Positions 27,435 to 35,293 of a stretch of 64,000 nt of DNA are shown here, one piece after another. Every line of letters begins with the position of its first letter. The first letter of the stretch is position 1. A program made the position numbers and the translations under genes. The stretch is from Loktanella sp. 3ANDIMAR09 (GTDB lineage Bacteria; Pseudomonadota; Alphaproteobacteria; Rhodobacterales; Rhodobacteraceae), in assembly GCF_001420005.1 (NCBI RefSeq), contig NZ_LJAK01000002.1:372001-436000 (forward strand), read 5' to 3'. The notes beneath the pieces are model-generated. The model saw only the letters and a program-made list of their open reading frames with translations, ran no database searches and had not been told where the DNA came from.

Positions 27435-28474
27435 AAGCCGGCCTTGATCAGTTCGAACGTCTCTGCCTGACGTTCGCGCATTTCGTTGCTCATGGGCAGC
27501 TGCGCGAGAACCGGCACGGCGATCGGTTCCAGACCGGAGGCTGCCAGGTCCTCCTCGCTGACCTGCTCGTTCAGGGCGACCTTGTTCGACGATCCAAAGC
27601 CCGCGTCCAGCAGCGGCACGACGGACGAGGCGGCCAGCATGGCGTTGACGTAGTCATAGGCCTTGTCTTCGGAACCTTCGCCGTCGGACAGGTTCACGTA
27701 GCCGCACAGCCATAGCGACGACCCTTCTGCGGCCTCACGCTGAAAGGCGATGGGGCGGCCTTCTTCGACCATGGTGGGGTAGGTTTCGTTCCAGGCCCAG
27801 CTGACCAGGATTTCGCCGGACGACATCAGCTGTGCCAGTTCGGCGGGGTCCGTCCAATAGGTCCGCAGGTTCGGGTGCACGGCGCGCAGCCAGTCGGATG
27901 CAGCCTGGAACTGTTCGTCGGTCGCATTCTGCCAGTTGTCCACGCCGGTCGCCAGGTAGGCCAGCGCATAGGCATCGTCCACGTTGTCGGGCAGCGTCAT
28001 GCGACCCGCGTAGGCGGGGTTCTGAAACACCTGCAGCGAGGCGACATCCTCGGCCGGGACTTCTTCGGGGTTGTAGGCAATGGCGGTGGAGCCGAAATCT
28101 GTCGGCACAAAGAACACGCCGGCGGCATCCGCCACGTTTTCGCCTGTCAGGTTGCTGTCCAGATCGTCCCATGCGTCGATGCGGCTGGTGTCCCATTCAT
28201 CCAGGATACCGCTTTCGGCCCAGCGTGTGACCGAACCTGCGCAGATATGCGCCACATCGGCCTGGAACCCGGAACGGATTTTCTGGAACGCCTCGTCCTC
28301 GTCCCCGAAAAAGCTGAAGGCGGGGCTGTCGCCATGTGCTTCGATATAGGCCTGGTGAAATTCGGGGTTTTCGAACCCGGGATAGTCAAAGACGAGCAGA
28401 TCGCTGTCCTGCGCACCTGCGGCGCTCGCGATTGCTGCAGCGGCAGCTGTGCCAAGTAGACGTGCAAAGGTCAT
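27431..28474 (-). CDS. PotD-like ABC transporter solute-binding protein
   Basis: Start at the ATG at 28474 (MTFARLLGTAAAAAIASAAGAQ), giving a clean Sec signal peptide; the open frame upstream to 28666 is spurious. About 347 residues of a type 2 periplasmic binding protein. Phrases such as VFFVPTDFGSTAIAYNPEEV and SSGEILVSWAWNET resemble PotD/PotF spermidine/putrescine-type receptors. No permease or ATPase gene is nearby, so this receptor is an orphan in the window. Confidence 0.85.
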   Translation of the reverse strand: MTFARLLGTAAAAAIASAAGAQDSDLLVFDYPGFENPEFHQAYIEAHGDSPAFSFFGDEDEAFQKIRSGFQADVAHICAGSVTRWAESGILDEWDTSRIDAWDDLDSNLTGENVADAAGVFFVPTDFGSTAIAYNPEEVPAEDVASLQVFQNPAYAGRMTLPDNVDDAYALAYLATGVDNWQNATDEQFQAASDWLRAVHPNLRTYWTDPAELAQLMSSGEILVSWAWNETYPTMVEEGRPIAFQREAAEGSSLWLCGYVNLSDGEGSEDKAYDYVNAMLAASSVVPLLDAGFGSSNKVALNEQVSEEDLAASGLEPIAVPVLAQLPMSNEMRERQAETFELIKAGF

Positions 28475-28610
28475 GGTGCATCCCCTGTGTGAACCTGTTG
28501 TCGCAAGAAACGCTAGAACCTCGTGCGGGTCGCGACAAGAGCGGATCGCACGGCTTGATCCCAAGATTGCGGGCTGGCACAAAACCGGTCTGACCAAATC
28601 GGAGATCGCG

Positions 28611-29357
28611 ATGGAACGGATGGCCCGGCACGGGGTACGAACGGCACTGTGGCTGGGGTTTTTCATGGCGATCCTGCTGTCCTGGGCCTGGCTCTACATG
28701 ATGTCGTTGATGGCGGGACTGGATGTCTGGGGGCGGGTGACCGGGCCCAACATGATGCCGCTGACGACCTTTGGAATGTTGTTTCCCATGTGGGCCGTGA
28801 TGATGGCGGCGATGATGTTGCCCACGATGGTGCCGACCCTGACGACATACGAGGCATTGATGCGGTCGGCCGATGGCAGCCGTGCGGGCTGGGTGGGTGT
28901 CCTGTTGGGGTACCTGATCGTCTGGGTTGGATTCGCGGCGGTGATTTCCGTCGCACAACTGGTCCTGCTGGCCATTGGCGGTGTCGACGTGCTGGGTGCC
29001 GTTACGTCACGCTGGCTGTCGGCGGGCCTGTTGATCGTCGTCGGGGCGTTTCAGTTCACCCGCGCCAAGGAGGTCTGCCACGGGGTCTGCCATGCGCCGA
29101 TGCACTATTTCCTTGGGTCATGGCGGCCCGGTTTCGGTGGCGGATTGCGCATGGGGCTGGGGCTGGGGGCCTTTTGCGTGGGGTGTTGCTGGGGGTTCAT
29201 GGCGCTGGGTTTCGTGGGCGGCGTGATGTCTTTGTTGTGGATGGGGCTTGCCACGGTGTTCATGGTGTTTGAGAAATTACCACAGATCGGGCATCGTCTG
29301 ATCAAACCTGCGGGATGGGCGCTGATTGCCGGTGGCCTGTTCGTTGCATTGCGCTGA
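28611..29357 (+). CDS. DUF2182 integral membrane protein
   Basis: Start at the ATG at 28611. 248 residues with about six helices. Conserved family motifs are present: the Met-rich WAVMMAAMMLPTMVPTL, and CHGVCHAPMHYF followed by GAFCVGCCWGFM. Met, Cys and His clustering within the membrane has led to the description as predicted metal-binding; copper is the usual suspicion, but no function is proven as far as I know. It is followed 11 nt later by a DUF1326 gene, a pairing I recognise from other proteobacteria. Confidence 0.88.
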   Translation: MERMARHGVRTALWLGFFMAILLSWAWLYMMSLMAGLDVWGRVTGPNMMPLTTFGMLFPMWAVMMAAMMLPTMVPTLTTYEALMRSADGSRAGWVGVLLGYLIVWVGFAAVISVAQLVLLAIGGVDVLGAVTSRWLSAGLLIVVGAFQFTRAKEVCHGVCHAPMHYFLGSWRPGFGGGLRMGLGLGAFCVGCCWGFMALGFVGGVMSLLWMGLATVFMVFEKLPQIGHRLIKPAGWALIAGGLFVALR

Positions 29358-29368
29358 GAGGATTGCCG

Positions 29369-30064
29369 ATGGCCACGACGACCGATCGCCTGCCGATTTC
29401 GCAACGGATCGACAGCCGGATGCCCAATCCGCGGCGGCGCAAGATGCAGCCGACCGATTGGGCCATCAAGGGTGAGCTGTTTCTGAACTGTTCCTGCACG
29501 GTTTTCTGTCCCTGCGTGGTCTCATTGGGGGCGCATCCCCCGACCGAGGGGCATTGCCATGCGTGGATGGCCATCGCCATCGACGAAGGCCATTTCGAGG
29601 GTGAGGATCTGTCGGGCCTGAACGTCGGCCTGCTGGTCGACATCCCCGGCCGCATGGCCGAAGGCAACTGGAAGGTCGCGGCCTATGTCGACGACCGGTC
29701 CAGCCAAAAGGCCTATAACGGGTTGCTCAAGATCTTTTCGGGGCAGGCGGGGGGCACCACGGGGCTGTTCACGATGCTGGTGTCCGAGATCATCGGCGCC
29801 GAGCGTGAAAAGGTCGAAATCGTCCGCGACGGAAACAGGCGCGGTATTTATATCGGGCGCAAGATCCAGGGCGAAATCGAGATGCTGGCCGGCAAGGACA
29901 AGGACCACCCCGTCATGGTGTCCAACAGCAAATACTGGATGGGCCCGGACATCATTGCGGCCACCGGTCTGAAGTCCAAGGTGCGCGACTACGGGCGCGT
30001 CTGGGATTTCGGCGGCAAATCGGCAGAGGTCTGTCCGATCGACTGGAAAGGTCCCAAGCCTTGA
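29369..30064 (+). CDS. DUF1326 protein with Cys cluster
   Basis: Start at the ATG at 29369. About 231 residues; the domain begins near residue 28 (WAIKGELFLNCSCTVFCPC), giving a CxC-x3-CxC cluster, and continues with GHCHAWMAIAIDEGHF. DUF1326 proteins are often encoded beside DUF2182 membrane proteins. The Cys and His suggest soft-metal binding, which is inference. No signal peptide is visible, so it is probably cytoplasmic. The TGA overlaps the TTG start of the DinB gene. Confidence 0.85.
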   Translation: MATTTDRLPISQRIDSRMPNPRRRKMQPTDWAIKGELFLNCSCTVFCPCVVSLGAHPPTEGHCHAWMAIAIDEGHFEGEDLSGLNVGLLVDIPGRMAEGNWKVAAYVDDRSSQKAYNGLLKIFSGQAGGTTGLFTMLVSEIIGAEREKVEIVRDGNRRGIYIGRKIQGEIEMLAGKDKDHPVMVSNSKYWMGPDIIAATGLKSKVRDYGRVWDFGGKSAEVCPIDWKGPKP

Positions 30065-30564
30065 TCGACCGCGCCTACTGCCGGATGATGGCCCGCTATA
30101 ATGCGTGGCAGAACAAGGCATTGTGGGATGTCTTTCAGAAGATGAGCGACGCTGATCTGGCAGCAAGGACCGCATCGCCCCACGGTTCGGTCCTGGGTGC
30201 GGTGAACCACCTTTTGTGGCTGGACCGGATGTGGCTGTCGCGGCTTTATGCGATCAAGCCGCCGGCACAGGACCTGTCCGAGAGCACGACATTGACCCCG
30301 GACATTCGCGCCTGGTGGCTGGACCGGTTTCGCACCGATGGTGCATTGCGGATGTGGGCCGATACGCTCAATTCCGTGGATCTGCTTGAACAAATCGCGT
30401 TCTGGTCGATTTCGCTGGAGCAGGACATCATCCTGCAAAAGGACGCCTGCGTGATGCATATGTTCAACCAGCAGACCGATCAGCGGGCGGTGATCCGCAC
30501 GCATCTTGCGGCGATGGGTCATGCGTTGCCCAGCGTCAACCTGTTCGAGACGCCGCCCGCGTGA
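30061..30564 (+). CDS. DinB-family metalloprotein
   Basis: A TTG start at 30061 overlaps the DUF1326 stop by 4 nt, so translation is likely coupled. 167 residues forming the DinB/YfiT four-helix fold. The expected metal-binding His residues are visible in AVNHLLWLDRMW, MHMFNQQTDQR and RTHLAAMG. Some relatives are mycothiol- or bacillithiol-dependent transferases; most are uncharacterised. Its place in a tight operon with two putative metal proteins is its most informative feature. Confidence 0.85.
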   Translation: MIDRAYCRMMARYNAWQNKALWDVFQKMSDADLAARTASPHGSVLGAVNHLLWLDRMWLSRLYAIKPPAQDLSESTTLTPDIRAWWLDRFRTDGALRMWADTLNSVDLLEQIAFWSISLEQDIILQKDACVMHMFNQQTDQRAVIRTHLAAMGHALPSVNLFETPPA

Positions 30565-30679
30565 CCCGTGTCACCGCCTGCCGCGCGAGGGATCAACCGA
30601 CTTGCCTGCGCGCGAGCATGGCTGTGCGACGTGATGTGGCACGCGACGATCCGGAGGTTGCACGGAATGCGGCGTCGGC

Positions 30680-30710
30680 GCCTCCGGCGGGAGTATTTGG
30701 GGCAAGATGA
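30680..30710 (+). repeat. short intergenic repeat, copy 3 (CTCCGGCGGGAG type)
   Basis: The core CTCCGGCGGGAG can fold into a 4-bp hairpin with a GGCG loop, followed by TATTTGGGGCAAGATGA. The same construction occurs at 14446-14480. It lies between the DinB gene and acuI. Confidence 0.5.
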
Positions 30711-30779
30711 TACGACGGGCGCAGGCACATGGGGATTCGTGTGCTGTGGCGAAAAACTTTTACAAGCGAGGAGACAGCG

Positions 30780-31763
30780 ATGTTCAATGCATTGATCGTG
30801 GACAAGGGCGAGGACGGCAAGACGACGGCCCAGGTGAAACAGATCGGGCTGGATGATCTGCCCGCAGGCGAGGTCACGGTCGCGGTCGAATATTCCACCG
30901 TCAACTACAAGGACGGTCTGTGCATCGGTCCGGGCGGTGGTCTGGTGCGCACCTATCCGCATGTGCCCGGCATCGATTTTGCGGGCACCGTCGAGGCGTC
31001 ATCGGATGACCGCTATGCGGTCGGTGACAAGGTGGTCCTAACCGGTTGGCGCGTGGGTGAGGCGCATTGGGGTGGTTACGCGCAAAAGGCGCGGGTCAAG
31101 GCGGATTGGTTGGTGCCGCTGCCCGAGGGGCTGGATGCGCGCCGGGCGATGGCCGTGGGGACGGCCGGTTTCACGGCGATGCTGGCGGTCATGGCGCTGG
31201 AGGATCATGGCATCAAGGATGGACCAGTGCTGGTCACCGGGGCCTCTGGCGGCGTGGGATCGGTGGCCACCGCGATCCTGTCCAATCTGGGCTATCCCGT
31301 CGCTGCCGTCACCGGCCGGCCCGAGAGCGCGGATTATCTGCGCGAGCTGGGCGCGACCGAGATCGTGGCACGCGCTGATCTGAATGAGACCGTCAAGCGC
31401 CCGCTGGAAGGCGAGCGCTGGGGCGGCTGTGTCGATGCGGTCGGCGGCGATATGCTGGCGCGTCTGCTGGGCCAGATGCAATATGGTGCATCGGTTGCGG
31501 CAGTGGGGCTGGCCGGGGGTGCTGGTCTGCCCGCGACGGTCATCCCGTTCCTGCTACGCGGCGTGAACCTCCTGGGGATCGATTCCGTCATGCAGCCGTT
31601 TGAAAACCGTCAGCGGGCCTGGCGCCGGATCGCCACCGATCTGCCGATGGACAAGCTTGACGCGATGATCCAGCCTGCGACCTTGTCCGACCTGCCAAAG
31701 CTGGGCGCGGATATCCTGAAAGGTCAGGTGCGCGGGCGCGTTGTCGTCGACGTCAATCGCTGA
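30780..31763 (+). CDS. acuI: acryloyl-CoA reductase AcuI (MDR family, YhdH-like)
   Basis: Start at the ATG at 30780, preceded by GAGGAG. 327 residues of zinc-independent medium-chain dehydrogenase. The AcuI/YhdH phrases VEYSTVNYKDGLCIGPGG and RTYPHVPGIDFAGTVE, and the nucleotide-binding loop TGASGGVGSVA, are intact. AcuI reduces the toxic acryloyl-CoA to propionyl-CoA with NADPH, a detoxification step in dimethylsulfoniopropionate (DMSP) and acrylate metabolism in roseobacters. Two BCCT carriers follow, a setting that fits DMSP or betaine use. Confidence 0.88.
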   Translation: MFNALIVDKGEDGKTTAQVKQIGLDDLPAGEVTVAVEYSTVNYKDGLCIGPGGGLVRTYPHVPGIDFAGTVEASSDDRYAVGDKVVLTGWRVGEAHWGGYAQKARVKADWLVPLPEGLDARRAMAVGTAGFTAMLAVMALEDHGIKDGPVLVTGASGGVGSVATAILSNLGYPVAAVTGRPESADYLRELGATEIVARADLNETVKRPLEGERWGGCVDAVGGDMLARLLGQMQYGASVAAVGLAGGAGLPATVIPFLLRGVNLLGIDSVMQPFENRQRAWRRIATDLPMDKLDAMIQPATLSDLPKLGADILKGQVRGRVVVDVNR

Positions 31764-31849
31764 CGCGCAATTTTATTTCGCGCCGTCGGGTGTCATATCC
31801 GGCGGCGTGGGCTAGGTAGAGTGTCCTGTTCATAGCCGGAGACTCTCTG

Positions 31850-33505
31850 ATGCCGCTCAAGCCACCCCTCACCGATCTTGATATTCAAACTGCCGACGAC
31901 GGATTTTACGAGGGTTTCAACACCATCGTTTCCGTTGGATCCAAGGTCCTGATCGGCGTGCTGATCGTCTGGGCTGCCGTCTGGTCGATCCAGGCGGGGG
32001 AAATCCTGAGCAACATCCGTTCGACCATCGATGCGAATACCGGCCCCTGGTACATGTATGCGGTCGCGTTCTTTATCGTGACGGCACTGGGGCTTGCGCT
32101 TTATCCGACCACGGGTCGGTTGATGTTGGGGCAACCGGGCGATACGCCCGAATTCAGCAGTTTTTCCTGGTTTTCGATGATGTTCGGCGCGGGCATCGGG
32201 ATCGGCATGCTGACCTATGCCACCGCAGAGCCGATCTACCATTTCGGCATCAATCCCGACACGATCACCGGGGCCACGACGGCCAGCGCGGCTGACAACG
32301 TGATTTCGGCCTACAAATGGTCGTTCCTGCATTGGGGATTTTCCGCATGGGGATGCTACGCGATCGTGGGTCTGGCACTGGCGTTTTTCAGCTATTCGCG
32401 GGGTCTGCCGTTGACGATCCGTTCTGGCCTGACGCCGCTGTTTGGTCGCGCACTGGAAGGACCGCTGGGCCACGTCATTGATATTGTCTCTGTCATCGCG
32501 ACGATCCTGGGGGTCGCCGTAACCATCGGCTACGGCGTATCGCAGTTCGCATCCGGCGTGTTCAATATCACGGGCGCGGCCTGGCTGATGAACGCCGAAG
32601 GCACGCCGACTGTCGCCGGCATGCTGACGGCGCTGGTCGTGGTGATGTTCTGTTCCGTCCTGAGTGCGCTGTCCGGCGTCGGCAAGGGGATCAAGTGGCT
32701 GTCGAACCTGAACATGGGGCTTTCGTTTTTCATCCTCGCGTTTTTTCTGGTGTTCGGGTCCACGTTGTTCGCGTTCCGGTCGCTCTTTGTGGGGCTGTGG
32801 GATTATCTGATCAATCTGCCAGCCATGTCGCTGACGCTCTTTCGTCCTGATGGCACCGATGCGGACAACATGCAGAACGCCCTGGCCGGTTGGCAGGGGA
32901 GCTGGACCATCTTTTACTGGGCCTGGTGGATTGCCTTTGCGCCGTTCGTGGGGCTGTTCCTGGCGCGTATCAGTCGGGGACGCACGGTCCGCGAGTATGT
33001 GCTGGGGGCCATGATCGTGCCGTCACTGATGTGTTTCGTCTGGTTTGCCTTTGCGGGCGGCACGGCGATCGACCTGACGCTGAACGGCGGTGCAGGCGAC
33101 CAGATCACAGGTGCCGGCATTTCCAGCCAGCTGTTCGCGATGATCAATTTCATGCTGTCGCCGCTGCTGGCCAAACTGATGAGTGCTGTGATCGTCGTGT
33201 TGTTGCTGACCTACCTCGTGACCTCTGCCGACAGCGCGATCCTGATCATCAACACGATCGCAGCCGCAGGTGACGAATCGCCAAAGGGCCGGCTGCATAT
33301 CATCGCCTGGGGCTGCATCCTGGGCTTTGTGATCGGTGCCTTGCTGGTGGCTGGCGGGCTGGACGCGATCAACACCGCGATGATCATCGGCGCATTGCCG
33401 TTTTCGGTCGTCATGGTGCTGATGTGCCTGTCTTTGATCAAGGCGCTGTACCGCGACGGGCGCCGTGCCAAGGCCGCCGAAACGGTCGCCAATCCCGCCG
33501 AATAG
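31850..33505 (+). CDS. BCCT-family transporter 1
   Basis: 551 residues, about twelve helices, with a long hydrophilic N-terminus. The glycine-rich helix reads GAGIGIGMLTYATAEPIYHF, and the TM8 signature is FYWAWWIAFAPFVGLFLARI followed by SRGRT. Most glycine-betaine carriers have WWISWSPFVG there; here Phe replaces the third Trp of the aromatic box. BCCT proteins import betaine, choline, carnitine, ectoine or DMSP with sodium or protons. It lies 86 nt after acuI. Confidence 0.92.
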   Translation: MPLKPPLTDLDIQTADDGFYEGFNTIVSVGSKVLIGVLIVWAAVWSIQAGEILSNIRSTIDANTGPWYMYAVAFFIVTALGLALYPTTGRLMLGQPGDTPEFSSFSWFSMMFGAGIGIGMLTYATAEPIYHFGINPDTITGATTASAADNVISAYKWSFLHWGFSAWGCYAIVGLALAFFSYSRGLPLTIRSGLTPLFGRALEGPLGHVIDIVSVIATILGVAVTIGYGVSQFASGVFNITGAAWLMNAEGTPTVAGMLTALVVVMFCSVLSALSGVGKGIKWLSNLNMGLSFFILAFFLVFGSTLFAFRSLFVGLWDYLINLPAMSLTLFRPDGTDADNMQNALAGWQGSWTIFYWAWWIAFAPFVGLFLARISRGRTVREYVLGAMIVPSLMCFVWFAFAGGTAIDLTLNGGAGDQITGAGISSQLFAMINFMLSPLLAKLMSAVIVVLLLTYLVTSADSAILIINTIAAAGDESPKGRLHIIAWGCILGFVIGALLVAGGLDAINTAMIIGALPFSVVMVLMCLSLIKALYRDGRRAKAAETVANPAE

Positions 33506-33578
33506 GTGGGGTTGGTTTCATCTTGGGCAATTTTCCGCTAGTCGTTGCACGAGATTAACTGAACGGTAAGGAGACAAG

Positions 33579-35216
33579 ATGACAGAAGTAACGCCAGAGG
33601 GCATTCCCGCCCCGGAAGGCGCTGTTGAGCAGATCCAGACCGATTACGAGATCGGTCAAGACAACTTTGAAGGCAATCTTGGCCGGATTGCCTTTGACAT
33701 CCACAACCCGGTCTTTGCGATTTCGGGTGCCGCGGTCGTGGCATTCGTTTTCTATACCCTGGCGCTGCCCGAGCAGGCCGGCGCGGTATTCAGCTGGCTG
33801 TTTTCGACCGTCACCCAGAAATTCGACTGGTTCTTTTTGACGGCCGCAAACATCTTTGTGCTGTTTTGCCTATTCCTGATTGTCTCGCCGCTGGGCCGGG
33901 TCCGGCTGGGTGGCGCGGATGCGACCGCTGACTACAGCTATCTGGGCTGGTTCGCGATGCTGTTCGCAGCCGGGATGGGCATTGGCCTGATGTTCTACGG
34001 CGTGTCCGAACCGCTGACACATTTTTCCACCGCCCTGGGCGGCACAAGCGTAGAAGAGGGCGCGCGCACCGATTGGGCCCCGTTGGGGGCCGCTGCGGGC
34101 GATACCGAAGCGGCGATCCGGCTGGGCATGGCTGCGACCATTTTCCACTGGGGTCTGCACCCTTGGGGCATTTACGCCATCGTCGGCCTTTCGCTGGCGC
34201 TGTTCAGCTACAACAAGGGCCTGCCGCTGACGATCCGTTCGGCGTTTTATCCCATCTTTGGCGAACGCGTCTGGGGCTGGACAGGTCACGTGATCGACAT
34301 CATCGCCGTGTTTGCGACATTGTTCGGTCTGGCGACATCGCTGGGGTTCGGTGCGACGCAGGCAAACGCCGGTCTGAACGCGTTGTTCGGCGTCCCCGTG
34401 GGAGCTACGACCGAGGTGCTGCTGATTACCGCGATCACCGCGGTTGCATTGGTGTCCGTTACGCGCGGCCTTGATGGTGGCGTGAAAATCCTGTCCGAAA
34501 TCAACATGGGGCTGGCGGCACTGCTGCTGGTGTTCGTGCTATTGGTCGGCCCGACGGTCGCAATCCTTTCGACATTCGGATCGTCGTTGCTGGCCTATCT
34601 GGAATTCCTGCCCGCGCTGTCGAACCCGGTCGGCCGTGAGGACGCGAACTTTGTCCAGGGCTGGACGGCGTTCTACTGGGCGTGGTGGATCAGCTGGTCG
34701 CCCTTTGTGGGCATGTTCATCGCCCGTGTCAGCCGCGGCCGCACAGTGCGTGAGTTTGTGACATGCGTATTGCTGATCCCGTCGCTGGTTTGCGTGCTGT
34801 GGATGTCGGTCTTTGGTGGCGTGGCCATCCAGCAGGTCGTGCAGGACGGTTACACCGCCGCCCAGGACGCGGAACTGCCGGTGCAGCTGTTCGAGATGCT
34901 GGCAGCATTGCCGCTGGCGCAGATCACCAGTTTCATCGGGATCGTGCTGGTCATCGTGTTCTTTGTGACCTCGTCGGATTCGGGATCGCTGGTGATCGAC
35001 ACGATCACGGCAGGCGGCAAGATCGACGCCCCGGTGCCGCAGCGCGTGTTCTGGTGCGTATTCGAGGGTGCCGTGGCAATTGTCCTGTTGTTGTCCGCAG
35101 GCGGTCTGGGGTCGCTGCAATCCATGGTGATTTCGACCGGTTTGCCGTTCACGATCGTGCTGCTGATCATGTGCTACGCGATTTTCAAGGGTTTGCGCAG
35201 CGAACCAAAGGCGTGA
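33579..35216 (+). CDS. BCCT-family transporter 2
   Basis: 545 residues. The sequence has the canonical GMGIGLMFYGVSEPLTHF helix and the complete TM8 signature FYWAWWISWSPFVGMFIARV, then SRGRT, as in sodium-coupled betaine carriers. The C-terminus is short, without the long regulatory helix of osmosensing BetP. It differs clearly from BCCT 1, so the pair is not a recent duplication. A strong hairpin lies directly downstream. Confidence 0.93.
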   Translation: MTEVTPEGIPAPEGAVEQIQTDYEIGQDNFEGNLGRIAFDIHNPVFAISGAAVVAFVFYTLALPEQAGAVFSWLFSTVTQKFDWFFLTAANIFVLFCLFLIVSPLGRVRLGGADATADYSYLGWFAMLFAAGMGIGLMFYGVSEPLTHFSTALGGTSVEEGARTDWAPLGAAAGDTEAAIRLGMAATIFHWGLHPWGIYAIVGLSLALFSYNKGLPLTIRSAFYPIFGERVWGWTGHVIDIIAVFATLFGLATSLGFGATQANAGLNALFGVPVGATTEVLLITAITAVALVSVTRGLDGGVKILSEINMGLAALLLVFVLLVGPTVAILSTFGSSLLAYLEFLPALSNPVGREDANFVQGWTAFYWAWWISWSPFVGMFIARVSRGRTVREFVTCVLLIPSLVCVLWMSVFGGVAIQQVVQDGYTAAQDAELPVQLFEMLAALPLAQITSFIGIVLVIVFFVTSSDSGSLVIDTITAGGKIDAPVPQRVFWCVFEGAVAIVLLLSAGGLGSLQSMVISTGLPFTIVLLIMCYAIFKGLRSEPKA

Positions 35217-35222
35217 TGCCAC

Positions 35223-35255
35223 TGCGGATGCCCGGTTGCGGGCATCCGCACTTTC
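35223..35255 (+). terminator. terminator after the BCCT pair
   Basis: A perfect 12-bp stem, TGCGGATGCCCG (35223-35234) and CGGGCATCCGCA (35239-35250), GTTG loop, then CTTTCC. It starts 7 nt after the BCCT 2 stop. Confidence 0.8.
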
Positions 35256-35293
35256 CCGCTTGAACGCGGCGACGGGGCGCTAGATAGCAGCGC

